Positions 12,351 through 25,497 are shown, counted from the stretch's first letter. The stretch is 64,000 nt of DNA from Vanilla planifolia (GCA_023846275.1 CM043875.1:2105569-2169568), one strand, 5' to 3'. Notes: generated from the letters alone by a model not told the origin. Numbers and translations are program-made.

Positions 12351-14603
12351 TAGGTGATATTTCAAAACTAGGTGACAAAGATTTGCATGATGTCTAGAAA
12401 GCAAGGGGGTTGTGGGTCCAGTGCAAAATGTGGATTAGGTGGTGACTGCAACATGTTAGAAAGATTTGCTCCACTGATGACAGTTAACAACATGGAGAAT
12501 GTCTATAAAAGTGAACTTCAACTAATTTTGTATTTGCAGTTGTCCATACATCTTAATCATAGGTGCCTTTTTCTATATTTAGAGCAAATTAAACACATCC
12601 AAGTAGTAAGTGTTAACTAAAACTAAAATTGATAAAGTTGTGAAAGAAATTTGTATTCTAATATAATCTCTTTCAAGTTTTAGGGAATATCTTTTGAGTA
12701 TAACCATGGTTTTCCTTGAGAGTTCTTGCTTTCCACATAAAAAAATTCTTTGGCCCCCTTTTCTTTGTCTTCTTATGTGTTCTTTTTTCCTTGTTTTTGA
12801 GAGTGATGAGAGGGTTATTTGGGAGTAATCGTTTGTGAGTGTGTCTTGGAGGTTATTTCAAAGATTTTGTGTACAACTGATGGTGGGTACTGTTATCCTC
12901 AACAATTATATTTGAGTATTTGCCAATGTTTGTGCAAGTTGGGACTTAACTATCAAGGTATTAAAGAAAATCATGGAAGGAGGTAAAGTCAAGATCGACA
13001 TATCATGGAAGTAAATCCAGGATCAGCAAATCGTGGAAATGATAAAGTTAAAGTTGGCAAATTAAAAGGGAAAATTTATTTTCTAGAATATATAGATGGA
13101 AGACCCCTTCTATCAGAAAAACCTGTGTCAATCGTTGTTTTAACAAAAAACCTAGTCCATAAAGAAAGAGGATTGGGAATTGCTTTATAGACAAATGCTA
13201 GGAGTTGTATTATTAACACTTGTTTAGAATGTAGTTTTCAATATTGCCAAGGATACAACAACATAAGGATTGATGACAACTTTATCTATGAAAACCGTTT
13301 GGCATCAAACAATGTGCATTTAATATGGTGGTTATTCAATTTGAAGATGGTAGAGAGATCTTTTGTCAGAGACCGCATTAAGTGAATTTATTCTGATAAT
13401 TACCCAACCAAACTGTGGGAATTGACATTGAAGATATAATTAATAAGTTGATCTAAGTCTTGTTCTTGACAAATAATTGGAATATAATTGTCATTATCGT
13501 AAACAATGCATCTAGACACTGAAAAGTTGAAGCTTCAGAAGGTATGACACTTAATTCTTAGAGGGAACATATAGCGTACGAAATTAGGAGAATCATTTAG
13601 GTCAACCTTAATCACTAAAGACATAAGGCATAGCAGCATAAACCAGTGGTTTAGTCTTATAAAAAAGATTAAATTGAGAAGTAGTACAAAATCATGACTA
13701 AATAGAGAGCTTGTTTTATGGAACTATAATAAGAAAAGACATTTATCATGAGACTTTTAAGGCCTTGGAAAAACATTTCTAAAATCAAGAGAGTATCACA
13801 ATTGGGTTCAAAAAAGCTTTATTGTGACTATATGAAATATGATGAAATATCTTTATCTTGATTTAACTATACAACAATCAAGTCTAAAAAATACGTACTT
13901 TGTGTTATAATAAAAATAGCAATATAACTATAAAAAATAAGCTAAATAATTCATTTTATTCCAATAAAAATTCAAATCCATTAATACTATTATTGAAAAA
14001 ATATATTATTCAAATGTTCAATCTTAACAAAATACTACCAAAATGGAAACATGAAAAATCTAGTAACTATCTACCAATAATTTTATGAACATTGCTCTTG
14101 TTAAGAAGGTTCTTTCGTTAGCTTATTCAATTTGAAAATATAAATTCACAAGTGAGTTTGCAAAACCTGTAGATGAAACCATCATTGGGGCATAATATAA
14201 AATTTTGAATGGCATGATGAGGTGAAATAAATAAAGTAGCAACTGTAAGGACATATTTATAAAATTAACAATATAATTTCTAATCACAATAATGCTCATA
14301 TCAATAAACACGAGAAAAAAAAATGAGAATCATCCTGTGAGAACACATAATCTAATAAGTATATTATTCTTTAACAAAAATTTATCTATCAATATGAATA
14401 CTTATGCAGACATCTTATGTATCATGTCATCATATATCTCATAATATGATGAACATAATGCCAATTTAATAGATTCACCTTGTTATATGAAGCTCATGAC
14501 CAACTTGAATCAATAGAATAATCACCTTATAAATCCATTGGCCAAACTAAATATTCATAATACTTCCTTGAGCCTCATCTTATAGCTATCACTACAACAT
14601 TCA

Positions 14604-14606
<3 letters not shown>

Positions 14607-14666
<60 letters not shown>
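14607..14666. repeat. (AT)n microsatellite, 60 bp
   Basis: An uninterrupted AT dinucleotide tract of about 30 units lies within the decayed copia element, in the part between gag and integrase. It also creates an artificial run of alternating Tyr and Ile in the minus-strand frame, which should not be taken for a protein. Confidence 0.95.
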
Positions 14667-14668
<2 letters not shown>

Positions 14669-17030
14669 ATAAACAATAATAACTATTATCGAAATAACAT
14701 AAATGTGGTCAATAATAAGCCTAAGGATCATTTGAAAGGGAGATGTATAGAATGCAACTTTAAATGATATACAATAGAAGTTGCTTAATGTATGATATAT
14801 TCTTAGTTGAAAACGAGTATGATCTTGGTTAGTCAACCAGGCCACTATAAGTAGTTGTATTTGGGGACAATTGTGGAAGATTGCAAGGGATGCAATGTAC
14901 GTTGCATTAAGCATCGTGGTTGGATCACTTTATATTCTAGGCAACCATATGTGTATGTAGCATCATCTTCATCAAGATTGAAGAATGAATCTCTGTTGTG
15001 ATGTCCAAACTTGCCATGTAATGAGAAAAGTATGGAGGTTGTGGTAAGGGATGGTCACTACCAAACCCCAAAGTCCATAAACATTGGTAATTGCAAAGAA
15101 AATATCCTAGGAAAATAGAGATCATTTGAATTCGCCAATATAGGTTATTATTATGGTCATGTAAGGCTAACCTAGTTGATGCTAATGTGTCGAGACTAGT
15201 CTAATGCCTTCACTTGAGGAATCAAGTGTAATATTTCTTTTATTGATGAATCTACTGAAAATGTTTGCATTTGCTTTCTTAGGAATAAGTTGAATGCCTT
15301 CAACACTTCAAAAAAGTGGAAGGTAGAGGTAGAGATGAAAAAAAGTCAAAATTAAAGCATTGTGGTTAGACAATGGTGGTAAGTACTATGGATAGAACAC
15401 CTCGATTTTTGTAATACTAATGGAATTTGATGGCGAAGATATTAAGAAGACAAGATAAAACAAAGAGGAATTATTGAATTACGAATTAGACTTTGAATGA
15501 GTGTGCAAGAATAATGAAATTGCACATATATGCCACAAATGTGATATTTGCCATCTTATCGAAGTTCATTTGTATGATACTTGAAGTTATTTTTTTTGAT
15601 TCAATATACTTGAAGTTATTAAATGAAGAGAGAATAGGAAAACAGATCAGAGTAATTCATTTGAGAGTCTTTGAATGTTTTTGTATATTCACATTGATTT
15701 GGAACATGAGATAAGCTTGATTCAAAGGTTGTTTGGTGATGCTTTATTGAAAATGATGTTGATGATTTTGTGGGTCACAAGCGCCATAAGATTATTATCC
15801 TGAATGTTACCATGTTCAATGAAGAATGACTCGTCAAGGATCAATATTTCATAAAGTCAAATGGAGAAGGAAGTTACATGGTAGTAATGGATACAGTCTT
15901 GAGTGATTCTTAAGTTGTAATCCATCATTTGTCATATCCATAGATATGGAAGAGGATTTGGATAAGGATTTAAACATAGTTCTTATTACTAAAAGCATGT
16001 TAAATTTGGTGGCTACTATATCATCGACACTAATCATGTATTGTACTCTGAAACCAATTCTAAGCTATTCACTTCTCTTTATTAGTTTTTATAGATGCTA
16101 AAAGATTAAGTTGTTTCTTCTAGGAATATATTGAAAGGAGTTTAAGATTATAGTGGTGGAAGTACATTTAAAAAGTACTTAATTTTTTTAGAGTTTTAGA
16201 CTAGGGTGTGCACCATTTCGAATTGTTTAGAAAACAATCATCGTGCACATGGGAAGAGTAGGAGTACATGGTTGAGGTTTATATGTGTTAGTCATGAGCA
16301 GCTTTATGTATGCCATCGATTGTACTTGGGAAGACATTTCATATGCATTGAGAGTTATTAATTAATATATGGTTAATCTCGAAGGCATAAGCATTGTGAA
16401 ATAGTAGGGTGGCTTTTACACTATCTAAGATAATGTTAAGATGTAACCTTATGCTTTAAGAGGATCTACATAACATCATGGGGGCATGCTGAAGTTGACT
16501 TGGAGAAAATGTGGATAAGTTTTAGAGTATTTAGGATATTTTTTTTCTATTAATGTTGTAATAATAAGTTGAATGTTATGACTTTAGAAGCATGTAACAC
16601 TTTCTAACTATGAAAGTTTAGTACATTGCCATTTCATATGATAATAAGGTGATTAAATGGCATGAAAATCATCTAAACAAAATTTGTGTAATATAATTGT
16701 ACTTCATTTAATGATAATCAAATTGTTTTCTAGCTTGTCAAAAATCCATTATTTCATTTAAGAACAAAGCACATTCATCTTGGGTATCATTATTTCATGT
16801 TTTCAATTGATGAAGATGTTGTTATTTAAGAAAATCTTTGAGATATAAAATCTAATAGAATGATGGTTAAGGTGTTTACATCATTTGATTGAAGCTATGT
16901 TCCACCTTTGTTAGCATGTGTACTAAATAAAAATAGAGATATCACACTAGAATGACAAAAGTTCGTAAAAAGAAACAAACCCATTGTCAAACACAAATGA
17001 TGTGGCAATGACCAATCTCCAAGTGGGAGA

Positions 17031-17780
17031 TTGTAAAGATGTGGAGCTTCAATTTGGGGTTAAGACTTAAATGAATTTTTCCAAATTTATATGTCAAGTC
17101 ATGTTGCAAGTTTTATTATATATGTGTATTGTAATGAACGCATAGAGCATACGTGTACTATAGGATGGTAGTTTGTAAAATTATGGATAAGGTGATGGTT
17201 GTAAGGCGTATGGCTATGACTGCAAATTTTGACTAAAAATCTATAGTGCAAAAAAGCTAACTAGGAAAGGAAAATTGTTAGAAGTACAAAAAAGCTAGGA
17301 AACAAGTATGTATTTTGGGCAACAACTGCAACTTTTCCAAGGAAAATACTCTATTGAGGACACATGATGATGTGGAGAAGCCTATAAAAGCAAGAACATC
17401 AATCGATTAAGTAAAAGATTAGCTTGTGATTGCATCTTAATTCAAATTGCCTTCTTTTCTTACCTTGACAGCTATTGAAAGACACTAAAGTTGTTAAGTG
17501 CCTATTGAGAAGAAGGTTGATAAAAAATTGAAAGAAGCTTGTTTTCTTTTACAATTTTTTGTAAATTGTAGTGAACATCTCTCAAGTGCGTCCATGAATA
17601 ATCTTATTTGAGTAACATATCATATATTAGCTTGTATATTTTTCTTATTTTCGTGTTGTAATAGTAACCTTGAATCCCATTTCTTCAAATGAAATCTCAA
17701 ATCTATTTACTTTTTCATGAGTGCAATGTAGTGGACCCCGTATTCTACTTGTCACTCAAGATCTACTTTACATCATTGCA
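17031..17780 (+). repeat. Probable 3' LTR of the copia element
   Basis: The segment starts at TGT immediately after a purine-rich tract and carries a TATAAAAG box near 17383, as expected for U3/R. It follows the RNase H coding remnant directly. The right boundary is uncertain; a CA-containing end near 17.77 kb is my estimate. A matching 5' LTR is only tentatively visible at about 12.4-12.95 kb. Confidence 0.5.
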
Positions 17781-17789
17781 AACTTTTCT

Positions 17790-18522
17790 AGCTGGTGAAA
17801 GGAATGGGCCGAAGTCCCTTTTTTCATACAACTAAAGTGAAGTATTATAGTGAACCAGACTATTTCAGTTTTTAATGATCCAGATCTCCTTGCAATTTAG
17901 TTCATTATAGATCTATATAGGGTTTATAAGTTAAAGCTTGATTTCAGCACCTATGATTGGAAGCAGAGAAGGGATTCATGTTGAGCTTTTCTTTGCCAAA
18001 ATCATAGCAAGACCTTCATATTAAAGCCATAGGTTGTTGTAGTCAAAAAAGCTCATAGACAGTATTAACATTTGATAGTGAATGCTTTTAATCTTTGTTG
18101 TTAAACATTTTTTTGTTTACTATATGCTGCTCAATCATAAACTATGGAATCACTGTTACCAATCGGCACTTAGCCCAGAAATTTGAACTTTGCTTGTTGT
18201 CCATGTCTATCTGAAAGTTGGTCATTGGCCTCACATGCAAGTCTATCTCCAGCCATCCATTCCTCAAAGGTATCTTAATGGAAGAGCCAAAAGACAAGAA
18301 AGCAGGTTTCTACTTGAAAATCAGTAGGAACATGAACTGGTACAGGCCAAAGACAAAAAAACAAACAAAACACACTTCATTTTTAAGCAAAGAAGCAGAT
18401 ACATGCAAAGCTTAGTCACTCCCTAACCCCACTGCTCACTGTTCAACCTTCACAAGCTCCAGTGGATGACACAGCAAACCTAATTGAGCTACAATCTTAG
18501 TTAATTGGCCCACTCTTTTCAC
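17790..18522. other. Short intergenic stretch downstream of the WAT1-like gene
   Basis: No gene is recognised. It lies between the copia 3' LTR and the 3' end of the minus-strand WAT1-like gene, and so should include that gene's 3' UTR and terminator. I could not pick out a specific polyadenylation site with confidence. Confidence 0.5.
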
Positions 18523-18645
18523 TGCAGGACACTTCATGGAACGAAGACTGATGTGTCTTTCACACGCTGTCTNNNNNNNNNNNNNNNNNNNNNNNTGCAG
18601 GACACTTCATGGAACGAAGACTGATGTGTCTTTCACACGCTGTCT
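18523..18645. other. Assembly gap (23 N) flanked by identical 50-bp copies
   Basis: Positions 18573-18595 are N. The 50 bases before the gap (18523-18572) are identical to the 50 bases after it (18596-18645), beginning TGCAGGACACTTCATGGAAC and ending CACACGCTGTCT. This pattern is typical of two contig ends that overlap but were scaffolded with a placeholder instead of merged. The right copy includes the stop codon of the WAT1-like gene, so the gap affects the 3' UTR and not the coding sequence. A genuine tandem duplication is less likely. Confidence 0.95.
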
Positions 18646-20524
18646 GACACTGATGGTGGCAACAATGGCTGGCTCAAAGAGGAAGCCTTGAAGGCTGCAG
18701 TTGCCGGCGTTCGTATGGCATCATGTTCATCAACTGGGTAAGGCAGCTGCCGGGCTTCCTTGCCTGCGATCGACTTCTCCTCGCTCTTGCCCCACAGAAC
18801 CAGGTAGAGGCCGATGACTATGAGCACGGCACCAATTATGCTGCAAAAACAGAGTAAGTCTGAAGCGTATTCCTTTTGTGTTTTACCACATAATACAAAT
18901 GTGTTCAAATTACCCTCCCAGGTAGAACTCCTCTCCCAGAACCATAGAAGCCATGATAGCCACCACGAAGGTCTGAACTGGCTGGTAAACGGCGACGAAC
19001 ACGGGACCTCCCCTGTCTATGCACCATATCTGTACTGCAAAGGCAATTCCTGATGCAACAAATCCCTGAAACAGAAGCAAACAACAGAGATTTTGGTGAG
19101 TAGATTAACATTAGCTTTTGTTAAAGAAAAGCTGTTTTGGGTTCCATTGCTCATCCTTCACCTGAATATACCTAAAGGAAATAACCTTTCTTAAAGATAG
19201 GAGTGCAGTGGAGAGGGCCATCACTCCATTATGTCTACCACTGAAAGATAGAGGGAGAGAGAAGAGCAAAGATAGCTCTTTTAAAGCTAGAGCAACGTAC
19301 TTACCTTTCAAGCTTAAGCATGGGTTATTTAATGAAGAGACATCATTAAATCTGCTTAAAACACGCGCACAGCCCCACTTTAGCTATTAAGAAGTCAGTT
19401 TGTCGCACACCGATATTGACTTTCTTTAAAAGCAAAATGTTTATATATTACTCGTTTCTTTTTTGCTTTTTATTTAAATAATAAAATATTAATCTCTGCA
19501 TGCTTACGGCGTAGAGAATGGTGAAGAGCTCGCTGCCGGAGGTGAAGACCCAAGCCTTGGTGTCGTGCTCGACGAAGACGGCGATGAGAAGGAACTGTAT
19601 GACCCCGAAGAAGCAGGTGTAGGCGGTGACGGAGAGCCTCGCCGGGTACTTCTTCAGCACCGGCGCCTGAAGCACCAGCCAGCCCGACCACGAGAGGCAG
19701 TGTCCCATCAGGTACACGCAACCCAGGGTCCAATTCTTCCCGTTCCCATCCGCCGCCACGACGGCCAACTCCGTCCCCGTCGTCACCGGTCGCGCCGACG
19801 GGGAGAAGATGGTCGGCCCTTTGTAGAGCGTGATCACCGTCGCTCCGGCGACGCACGCCACCGTTCCCGCTACCTTAGCTATCCCGTCGCGCCGCTTGAT
19901 CCGCACCTTCTCTATCCTGTCACGGTGCTCGGTCGCTATTAATTAGCATGCGAAAGAAACGAAGGGCAATTCGGTTACCTGAGGGCGGCGGCCATGAGGA
20001 AGGTGATGGCGGGAACGGAGTTCTGTATGGCGGAGGCGAACGTCGGCGAGGTGTTGTCAAGCCCCAGCAGGTAGAAGCCCTGGTTTGCCGTGATGCTAAT
20101 CGATTAAACAAAGCGATATCAGCACACGATCGATCAGTTCAAAAAAACCCAACGTTTTTTCCTCGCTTACCCACAGAGAGCGAGCAGGAAGAACTGCACG
20201 ATGAAGGAGATGGTCATCGCCGGCCTATCCTTCCTACAGCTCAAAAATTGATTCATTTAGTTCACTTTTAAAGATCTTCAACGACTAAAAGTCTTAGTTT
20301 CAGTACTTCTCGAAGAAGAACGCGAAGGGAGCGAGAAGAAGCAGGGCGATAATGTTGCGGTAAACGGGGAAGACAAGCTTGCTGACGCCCATATTGAGCG
20401 CCGCCCGTGAAACGATGTGGAAGCCGGCGTAGCCAAACTGCAGGGCCAACATGGCCACGTGCAGCTGCACCTTCTCCGGCATTCCGCATACCACCCTCGC
20501 CGCCGGTCCCGTCTCCGCCATCAT
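18633..20524 (-). CDS. WAT1: WAT1-type EamA transporter, tonoplast auxin/metabolite carrier
   Basis: Six exons on the minus strand: 20524-20307, 20233-20171, 20095-19979, 19916-19508, 19065-18914 and 18840-18633. All introns are GT-AG and the phases add up to 388 aa, almost the length of Arabidopsis WAT1 (389 aa). The protein begins MMAETGPAARV; a second ATG one codon on is equally possible. Diagnostic stretches in order are HVAMLALQFGYAGFHIVSRA (about 22-41), ISKLVFPVYRNIIALLL-like sequence, ITANQGFYLLGLDNTSPTFA, GATVITLYKGPTIFSP, GHCLSWSGWLVLQAPVLKKY, QIWCIDRGGPVFVAVYQPVQ, and GEEFYLGGIIGAVLIVIGLY near the end. These make two EamA (DMT-superfamily) domains and about ten membrane helices, followed by a polar cytosolic tail ending in PPSVSDSV. 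The family name WALLS ARE THIN1 comes from Arabidopsis, where the protein sits in the tonoplast, exports auxin from the vacuole and supports secondary wall formation. The substrate here is inferred by similarity. Exon 4 is markedly GC-rich. Nothing in the frame is broken. Confidence 0.95.
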
Positions 20525-21160
20525 CTAAACCCAATACCTCACCAGCGAATTGGATATGAAACGATTGCAGTGTGCCGGGGGGACTCTAAATAGGAAACGT
20601 AACCAGCTCAACTGTTCAAAAAAAAAAAAAAGACACAAATAAATCCTAATAATTAAATTATTATATATCTATCAAATCTGTGCAGCCATCACACTCAACA
20701 CGTCAAGTAACGCTATTTACAACTTATTATATACAACGACAAGACTCTACGACATGTCATACATATGTATAAATATTTTACGACCGGTAGAATCCGGTGG
20801 ACCACCGTAAGTTTCCGGTCGGTTACTGTGCGGGGCAGATGCCAGGAGGTAGCGGAAATCGATGGGAATGTTACTTCGTTTTCTGCTTGCTAGCGCGCGC
20901 TTGTCATGCTCTGGTGATCGAGGTTGGGTCATCGGAATCATTCTGCCTTCGGACTTTCTATTTGGACGCCATAATTGCTTACTGTAGTATACGTATTCTT
21001 GCTTGTTACGGGTAAAGTACAGTATTAAATTTTTTTGGGGGCGTGAGAATATCATTCGTAAGATAATTACATCATTACATGACATCGAATCGAGGAGGCA
21101 AAACTTGATGGATCGAATGGGTTTTCTCATGGCGATGTGGAGGCTTGGGAGTGGAAGACA
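20525..21160. promoter_or_regulatory. Presumed upstream region of the WAT1-like gene
   Basis: This lies immediately 5' of the minus-strand gene. A poly-A run at about 20619-20630 and AT-rich sequence follow. I did not identify a definite TATA box. The frames seen here (20747-21169 minus, 20797-21015 plus) overlap each other antisense and resemble no family, so I do not call a gene. Confidence 0.3.
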
Positions 21161-21166
21161 TACATT

Positions 21167-21870
21167 CATGATGGGTCATATGGGATGTTCACTCATCATT
21201 GTCGAAGAACTGGTTTGGTTGGCCTTTTGTAGTTTCGAATAATTTTGGGATGGCTTTTATTTCGATTTTAATTAATTTTTATTTGTAAAGTTTGAATATA
21301 TATATATATATAAATATAAATATTGAAATATTGTTATTATTAATTTATGAATTTTATGTTACGTAAATTAAAGGGCTAAGTGAATTTATTTTTCTTATTA
21401 TTTGTTAAATACATTATAAATGTTTAAATGTTGCCTTTGTTTGATTCACATTGTAATATTACTCCTAATTAAATTATCTAGTGTTAAATTATTTTATATG
21501 AAAAATAAAAATATATATTATTTTAAAATTGAGATATTTTTCATGATGGGTTGTATGGGATTTTCACTCATCATTGTTGAAAGAATGGTTTGAGTGGCTT
21601 TTTGTAGGATTGATTAATTTTGGGATGGTTTTTATTTTGATTTTAAGAATCAACAAAATAATTGTAAAGTTTGAAAGTATATATAAATATTGAATTTTAT
21701 GTTAAGTGAAAAGTTATATAACTAAGTGAATTTATTTTTCTTTATATTCTTAAAAATCATTTTAAATGTTTAAATGTTGTCATTGTTTGATTTCCATTGT
21801 AATATTAGCCTTAAATAAAAAAAATTGTACTTTAAAAAAGATATATTATTTTTTAAAATTGAAATAATTT
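21167..21870. repeat. Tandem duplication of about 330-375 bp
   Basis: Copy 1 (about 21167-21541) and copy 2 (about 21542-21870) share, in order, CATGATGGGT, GGGAT.TTCACTCATCATTG, TTTTGGGATGG, TTGTAAAGTTTGAA, GAATTTTATGTTA, CTAAGTGAATTTATTTTTC, TTTAAATGTTTAAATGTTG, TTTGATT.CATTGTAATATTA and a terminal ATATATTATTTTxTAAAATTGA. Substitutions and small deletions separate the copies, so the duplication is not recent. The first copy is GC-richer at its left end. There are no coding features. Confidence 0.85.
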
Positions 21871-24800
21871 CATCAAGTTGGATGATTATTGAATTAATTT
21901 TATCAAGAAATTGTTTTTAAATTTTATGTATAAGTTTACTTAAAATAATTTTAAAAATTAAAAAAATAATTTTTATAGACATGAAATGTAAAAATATTTA
22001 AAATCAATCTTATATATATTTATGATGATGAGTTATTCAGTTTTTAATCAATTTTTTTATTAGGAAAACCAAGGAGGTGTGCATCCACTTCTATAAAGAG
22101 AAGGGAAAAAAAACATGAGATTAATGCTTTTTTATTAAAAATTGTTTCTATAAAAGTGCCAAAAGTGTGGTTTCAAGTGAATTTGTTTTTTGGTTTGAGT
22201 TTTAAACAAATTTGAAATTGGTTTCAACTCTAGATTTGGCTCACAATCATGAACCATGCTATAAACACCTTATGAGCTTCATATGACCTATTTGTCTACC
22301 TAATATCCATGGTATCATGATTTCAAGATTTTGATGATTAGTCATTTGATAGATTGTATTTGATATAGTCCAACCAAATGGTGGTATTAAATGGCATGAG
22401 CATGTAGCATAAAGAGTAGTGGATTTGAGATGACAAGCATAATAGATGAATGACAGCAGAGATGACATAACTAATGTAAAATCAATCTTTAAGATAATCA
22501 AGGTATATATTAATTTTTTTTTCTTATCATTTTAATGGAATGTGAGACGTCAATTATATGATCGATGTTATGTGTGATATGACAGAAAGTTTTGATACAA
22601 TTAGATTAATTTTGTCAACTAAATAATTTGTTATACAATTGAATCACAATTCAACCAAATTTTAAATTTGATTGAACGTGAAGCACAAGAATTCATAGGT
22701 TTACTAATCTTGAATATTTTATTTTTGATGAAATTTAATTCAAATTAAATTAATTAACTTTCTTAATGAGGATCCAATATTGAGAAATGGTTTGAGGATT
22801 TATCAATCCTTGCTCTTTATATGTTTTTTTCTTGTTGTCAAAATGACTTTCATATCTTCAATCTATTGCAATCAATTCTCTTTGAGGTTTTGAAAATTTT
22901 TACATTAAATTAACGTTCTTAAAGATGGGAAAACATGTTACATACTAATTTAAATAGTTTATTCTTAATTGAAAAAATAACCAACTATTGTATCTCTTAT
23001 GTATTTTCTTAACTTCTACAAAGTATGTAGTATAAATATTTGTGGATGATTTTTTCACATATGAAAGTAATTGCTTTGTGTGTGATATCACTACAAAAGC
23101 CAAAGCACTGTATAATATTGACATTAAATTTGTTTGTTATGTTACTTGCAAGACAAGACATTTTGGTGTTAGCCAACTCATCTCTAGTTGTTAGAGTGCC
23201 TTCACATCGAGAATGTGACTTGATTGTGTTTATGCACAGTTGATTACAAGTAGGGCAATACATTTGGTCAATTTTGATTAGTTAATCAAAGCAATATATT
23301 GTGATGATTGGTTTTTAGTTTAAATAAAGTAGTAAATTGAATTGAATTTAGTGAAATTTAAACTTGTACCAAATAGTGTTAAAAAATCAAGCCAAAACAA
23401 AAAAAATCTTTTATGTACTTGGATATGAATTAAATTGAGAATCTAGAAAAATAACTTTAAATAAGATTAAAATAAAAAATCATAAAATTAAACATTTAGA
23501 ACTATAAAGCAAACTAAAAAACATATTACAAATGATAACTTAGATAAGATGCACCATTAAATCCATCTACATTTGTAATAAAGTTTGCACGCCACAAATT
23601 ATAAATAACACATATAGGACTTTTTTGTTAATAACTTAAATGCGCTTTCTTTTAAAGTTATATGCAAAAGAAATAAAAGGATGAGATGCACTATTAAATT
23701 AGTTCACATTGGCACTATCGTTAGTTTTGACATTTGATGCAAGGCTAGACAGGAGCCTCAAGTAGTAGATTCTATAGATTCTCCTCTTAAACGTGTTTGG
23801 GGTTATTTTCTTAACATCGTGTTCCTATATGTGGGATGTTAGATAGTCACTTATATGCATAATTGATAAAGTTACAATAACAATTAGAGGATTAAGTGGA
23901 TTGTAATTTTTGTTAGTGTTTTATTCACATATTCATTGAGGAGAAGATTATGAGTGTTAAGTACCATTGTAATATTTACAAAATAGAGTTGATGTATGAC
24001 ATTCTTTTATTATTTTATTGCTTAATAGTTGATTTAGTGTTCCAAAATTTAGATACTCAAACATTAAATGCTATGGAAAAGTAACACCTAATAATTGCTT
24101 TTAAACGTTTACAATTAACATGCATTACATTTAATAAATCTTATTTTTCGATCACTTGAATATGAGCAACTAAATAAGCTTTATTTGTATTTTGTATTCT
24201 ATTATCGGAGATTATTTTTATTGCAAAGTATGCCAATGCATTAGAAAGAGTATTATATAGATGTCTACCTTTTATTAGACAATATGAGGATGTCTATACC
24301 TATGTAACTAACTCTAATAGCACCATGCATTCATAGGTTCGCATGCCAACTACTCTATGAGGTCTTCATGTAATTGCACTAAAATGGCAAGCAAAATCAT
24401 TTGTCATAGCTCTTATAAAGTTCTAGCTTAGCTCTCTTTGTGATTGCAAAACTTGAAGAGTAATTGAAAACTTAATTCTCCTAATGTTGTATTTGATTTG
24501 TTATGCTTAAAGAGAAGATCTCTTAGTAGTTATATTATCATACTATAAAACTAAATCATTTTTTTAAATCACAAACAGATGTACATATTTACATATTCTT
24601 TTTGTTTTATATTTTAGAAGCTCTATAAATGTTAAGTTTTATTTTGATCATATTCTTGTTAGATTTTGCTTAAAATAAAAAATAATCTACTAAATCATTA
24701 TTAATTACTTGTTATGATGACCTATTAAGGGTTTAAAGTACACATTATAATTTAGAATTTTTTCAAACAAACTCTTCACTCATAATTAGAAATATTTTAA

Positions 24801-25490
24801 ATTTGTGTAAATATTAAAATTATAAATTTTAAATCATCTTTTGAGTTATCAATCAACTCAAAACCTACACCGACCCTTTTCATAAATGAGGGCAAAAGCT
24901 TAAGATATTATTTTATCATGTGTACACCATAAAAATTATTTAAACTAAAGTTTGCACCTTTTAATTAGAAAAGAATATTCTCTTTTCTATTTGTTAGAAC
25001 ATAGAAACAAGTACTAAAAGTTGAATTGGATAATAATAACTAAATATTGCATATACATCTATTTGTTGTCACACACATGACCTCTTTTTAAAATTTAATT
25101 ACTATTTGTTTTGAATAATAAACACATAACTTCTAATTTTTTTATAATTTATATTATTATTCTTCACTTCTACTTGATTTTTGTACTAATACTTCGAATA
25201 ATAATGATAAAAAATGATAATTATAATATCAAATATTTTTTCTAACAAATCTTTTTAAATTACTTTTATATCAATGCCCTTATATTATAAACTACATTTA
25301 AATGTGACTTTATAACTAAAATGTAAATATAGTTCGCTTCCTAAGACATCATCAAAGTAAACACTTTAGAAAACTACTAAATTTTGTAAGTTATAAGAGA
25401 AACATTCACTACTAAGATGCTTCTTTTTAAGATGGATCAATATATGACCTAATATTAGCACATTATAAATATTATTAGTATTTTTTATTA
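21870..25490. other. Very AT-rich intergenic DNA
   Basis: Stops are dense in all six frames. The few frames of 67-84 codons (for example 22259-22501 and 23009-23263) match nothing and overlap antisense. I recognise no transposon protein, RNA gene or structured repeat beyond simple A/T-rich tracts. Confidence 0.55.
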
Positions 25491-25497
25491 TATATAT

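Larger units (their letters stand above)
12400..17780 (+). mobile_element. Decayed Ty1/copia element: gag, integrase, RNase H, 3' LTR
   Basis: Plus-strand translation follows copia order. A gag segment (13.0-13.55 kb) contains FNLKMVERSFVRDRIK and a later SEGMT-type region like EEIRRK. An integrase segment (about 15.29-15.8 kb) shows the end of the catalytic core (KKWKVEVEM, LDFCNTNGI), then LNECARIMKLH and a C-terminal region ending ILNVTMFNEE. An RNase H region (16.27-16.9 kb) has FMYAIDCTWEDISYAL, KNPLFH and TKHIHLGYH-like motifs. Then comes the purine-rich CCAAGTGGGAGATTGT, a typical copia junction of polypurine tract and 3' LTR at about 17.02-17.03 kb. Most of reverse transcriptase, including the YVDD box, is missing. 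Stops and frameshifts abound. A TATAAAAG at 17383 inside the LTR has a counterpart at about 12507, which may mark the 5' LTR, although the two LTRs align poorly by eye. Confidence 0.75.

Noticed and set aside
14600..14914. Minus-strand frame of 119 codons with long Tyr-Ile alternation
   Set aside because: The repeat is simply the translation of the (AT)n microsatellite.
19470..20534. Long frames in other phases across the WAT1-like exons (for example plus 19565-19942 and 19948-20271, minus 19470-19856 and 20268-20534)
   Set aside because: These are shadow frames kept open by the high GC of the real exons. The minus-strand spliced reading matches WAT1 throughout.
20747..21242. Overlapping frames (140 codons minus, 72 and 79 codons plus) upstream of the WAT1-like gene
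   Set aside because: They are mutually antisense, resemble no family, and the right part falls in a tandem-duplicated non-coding unit.
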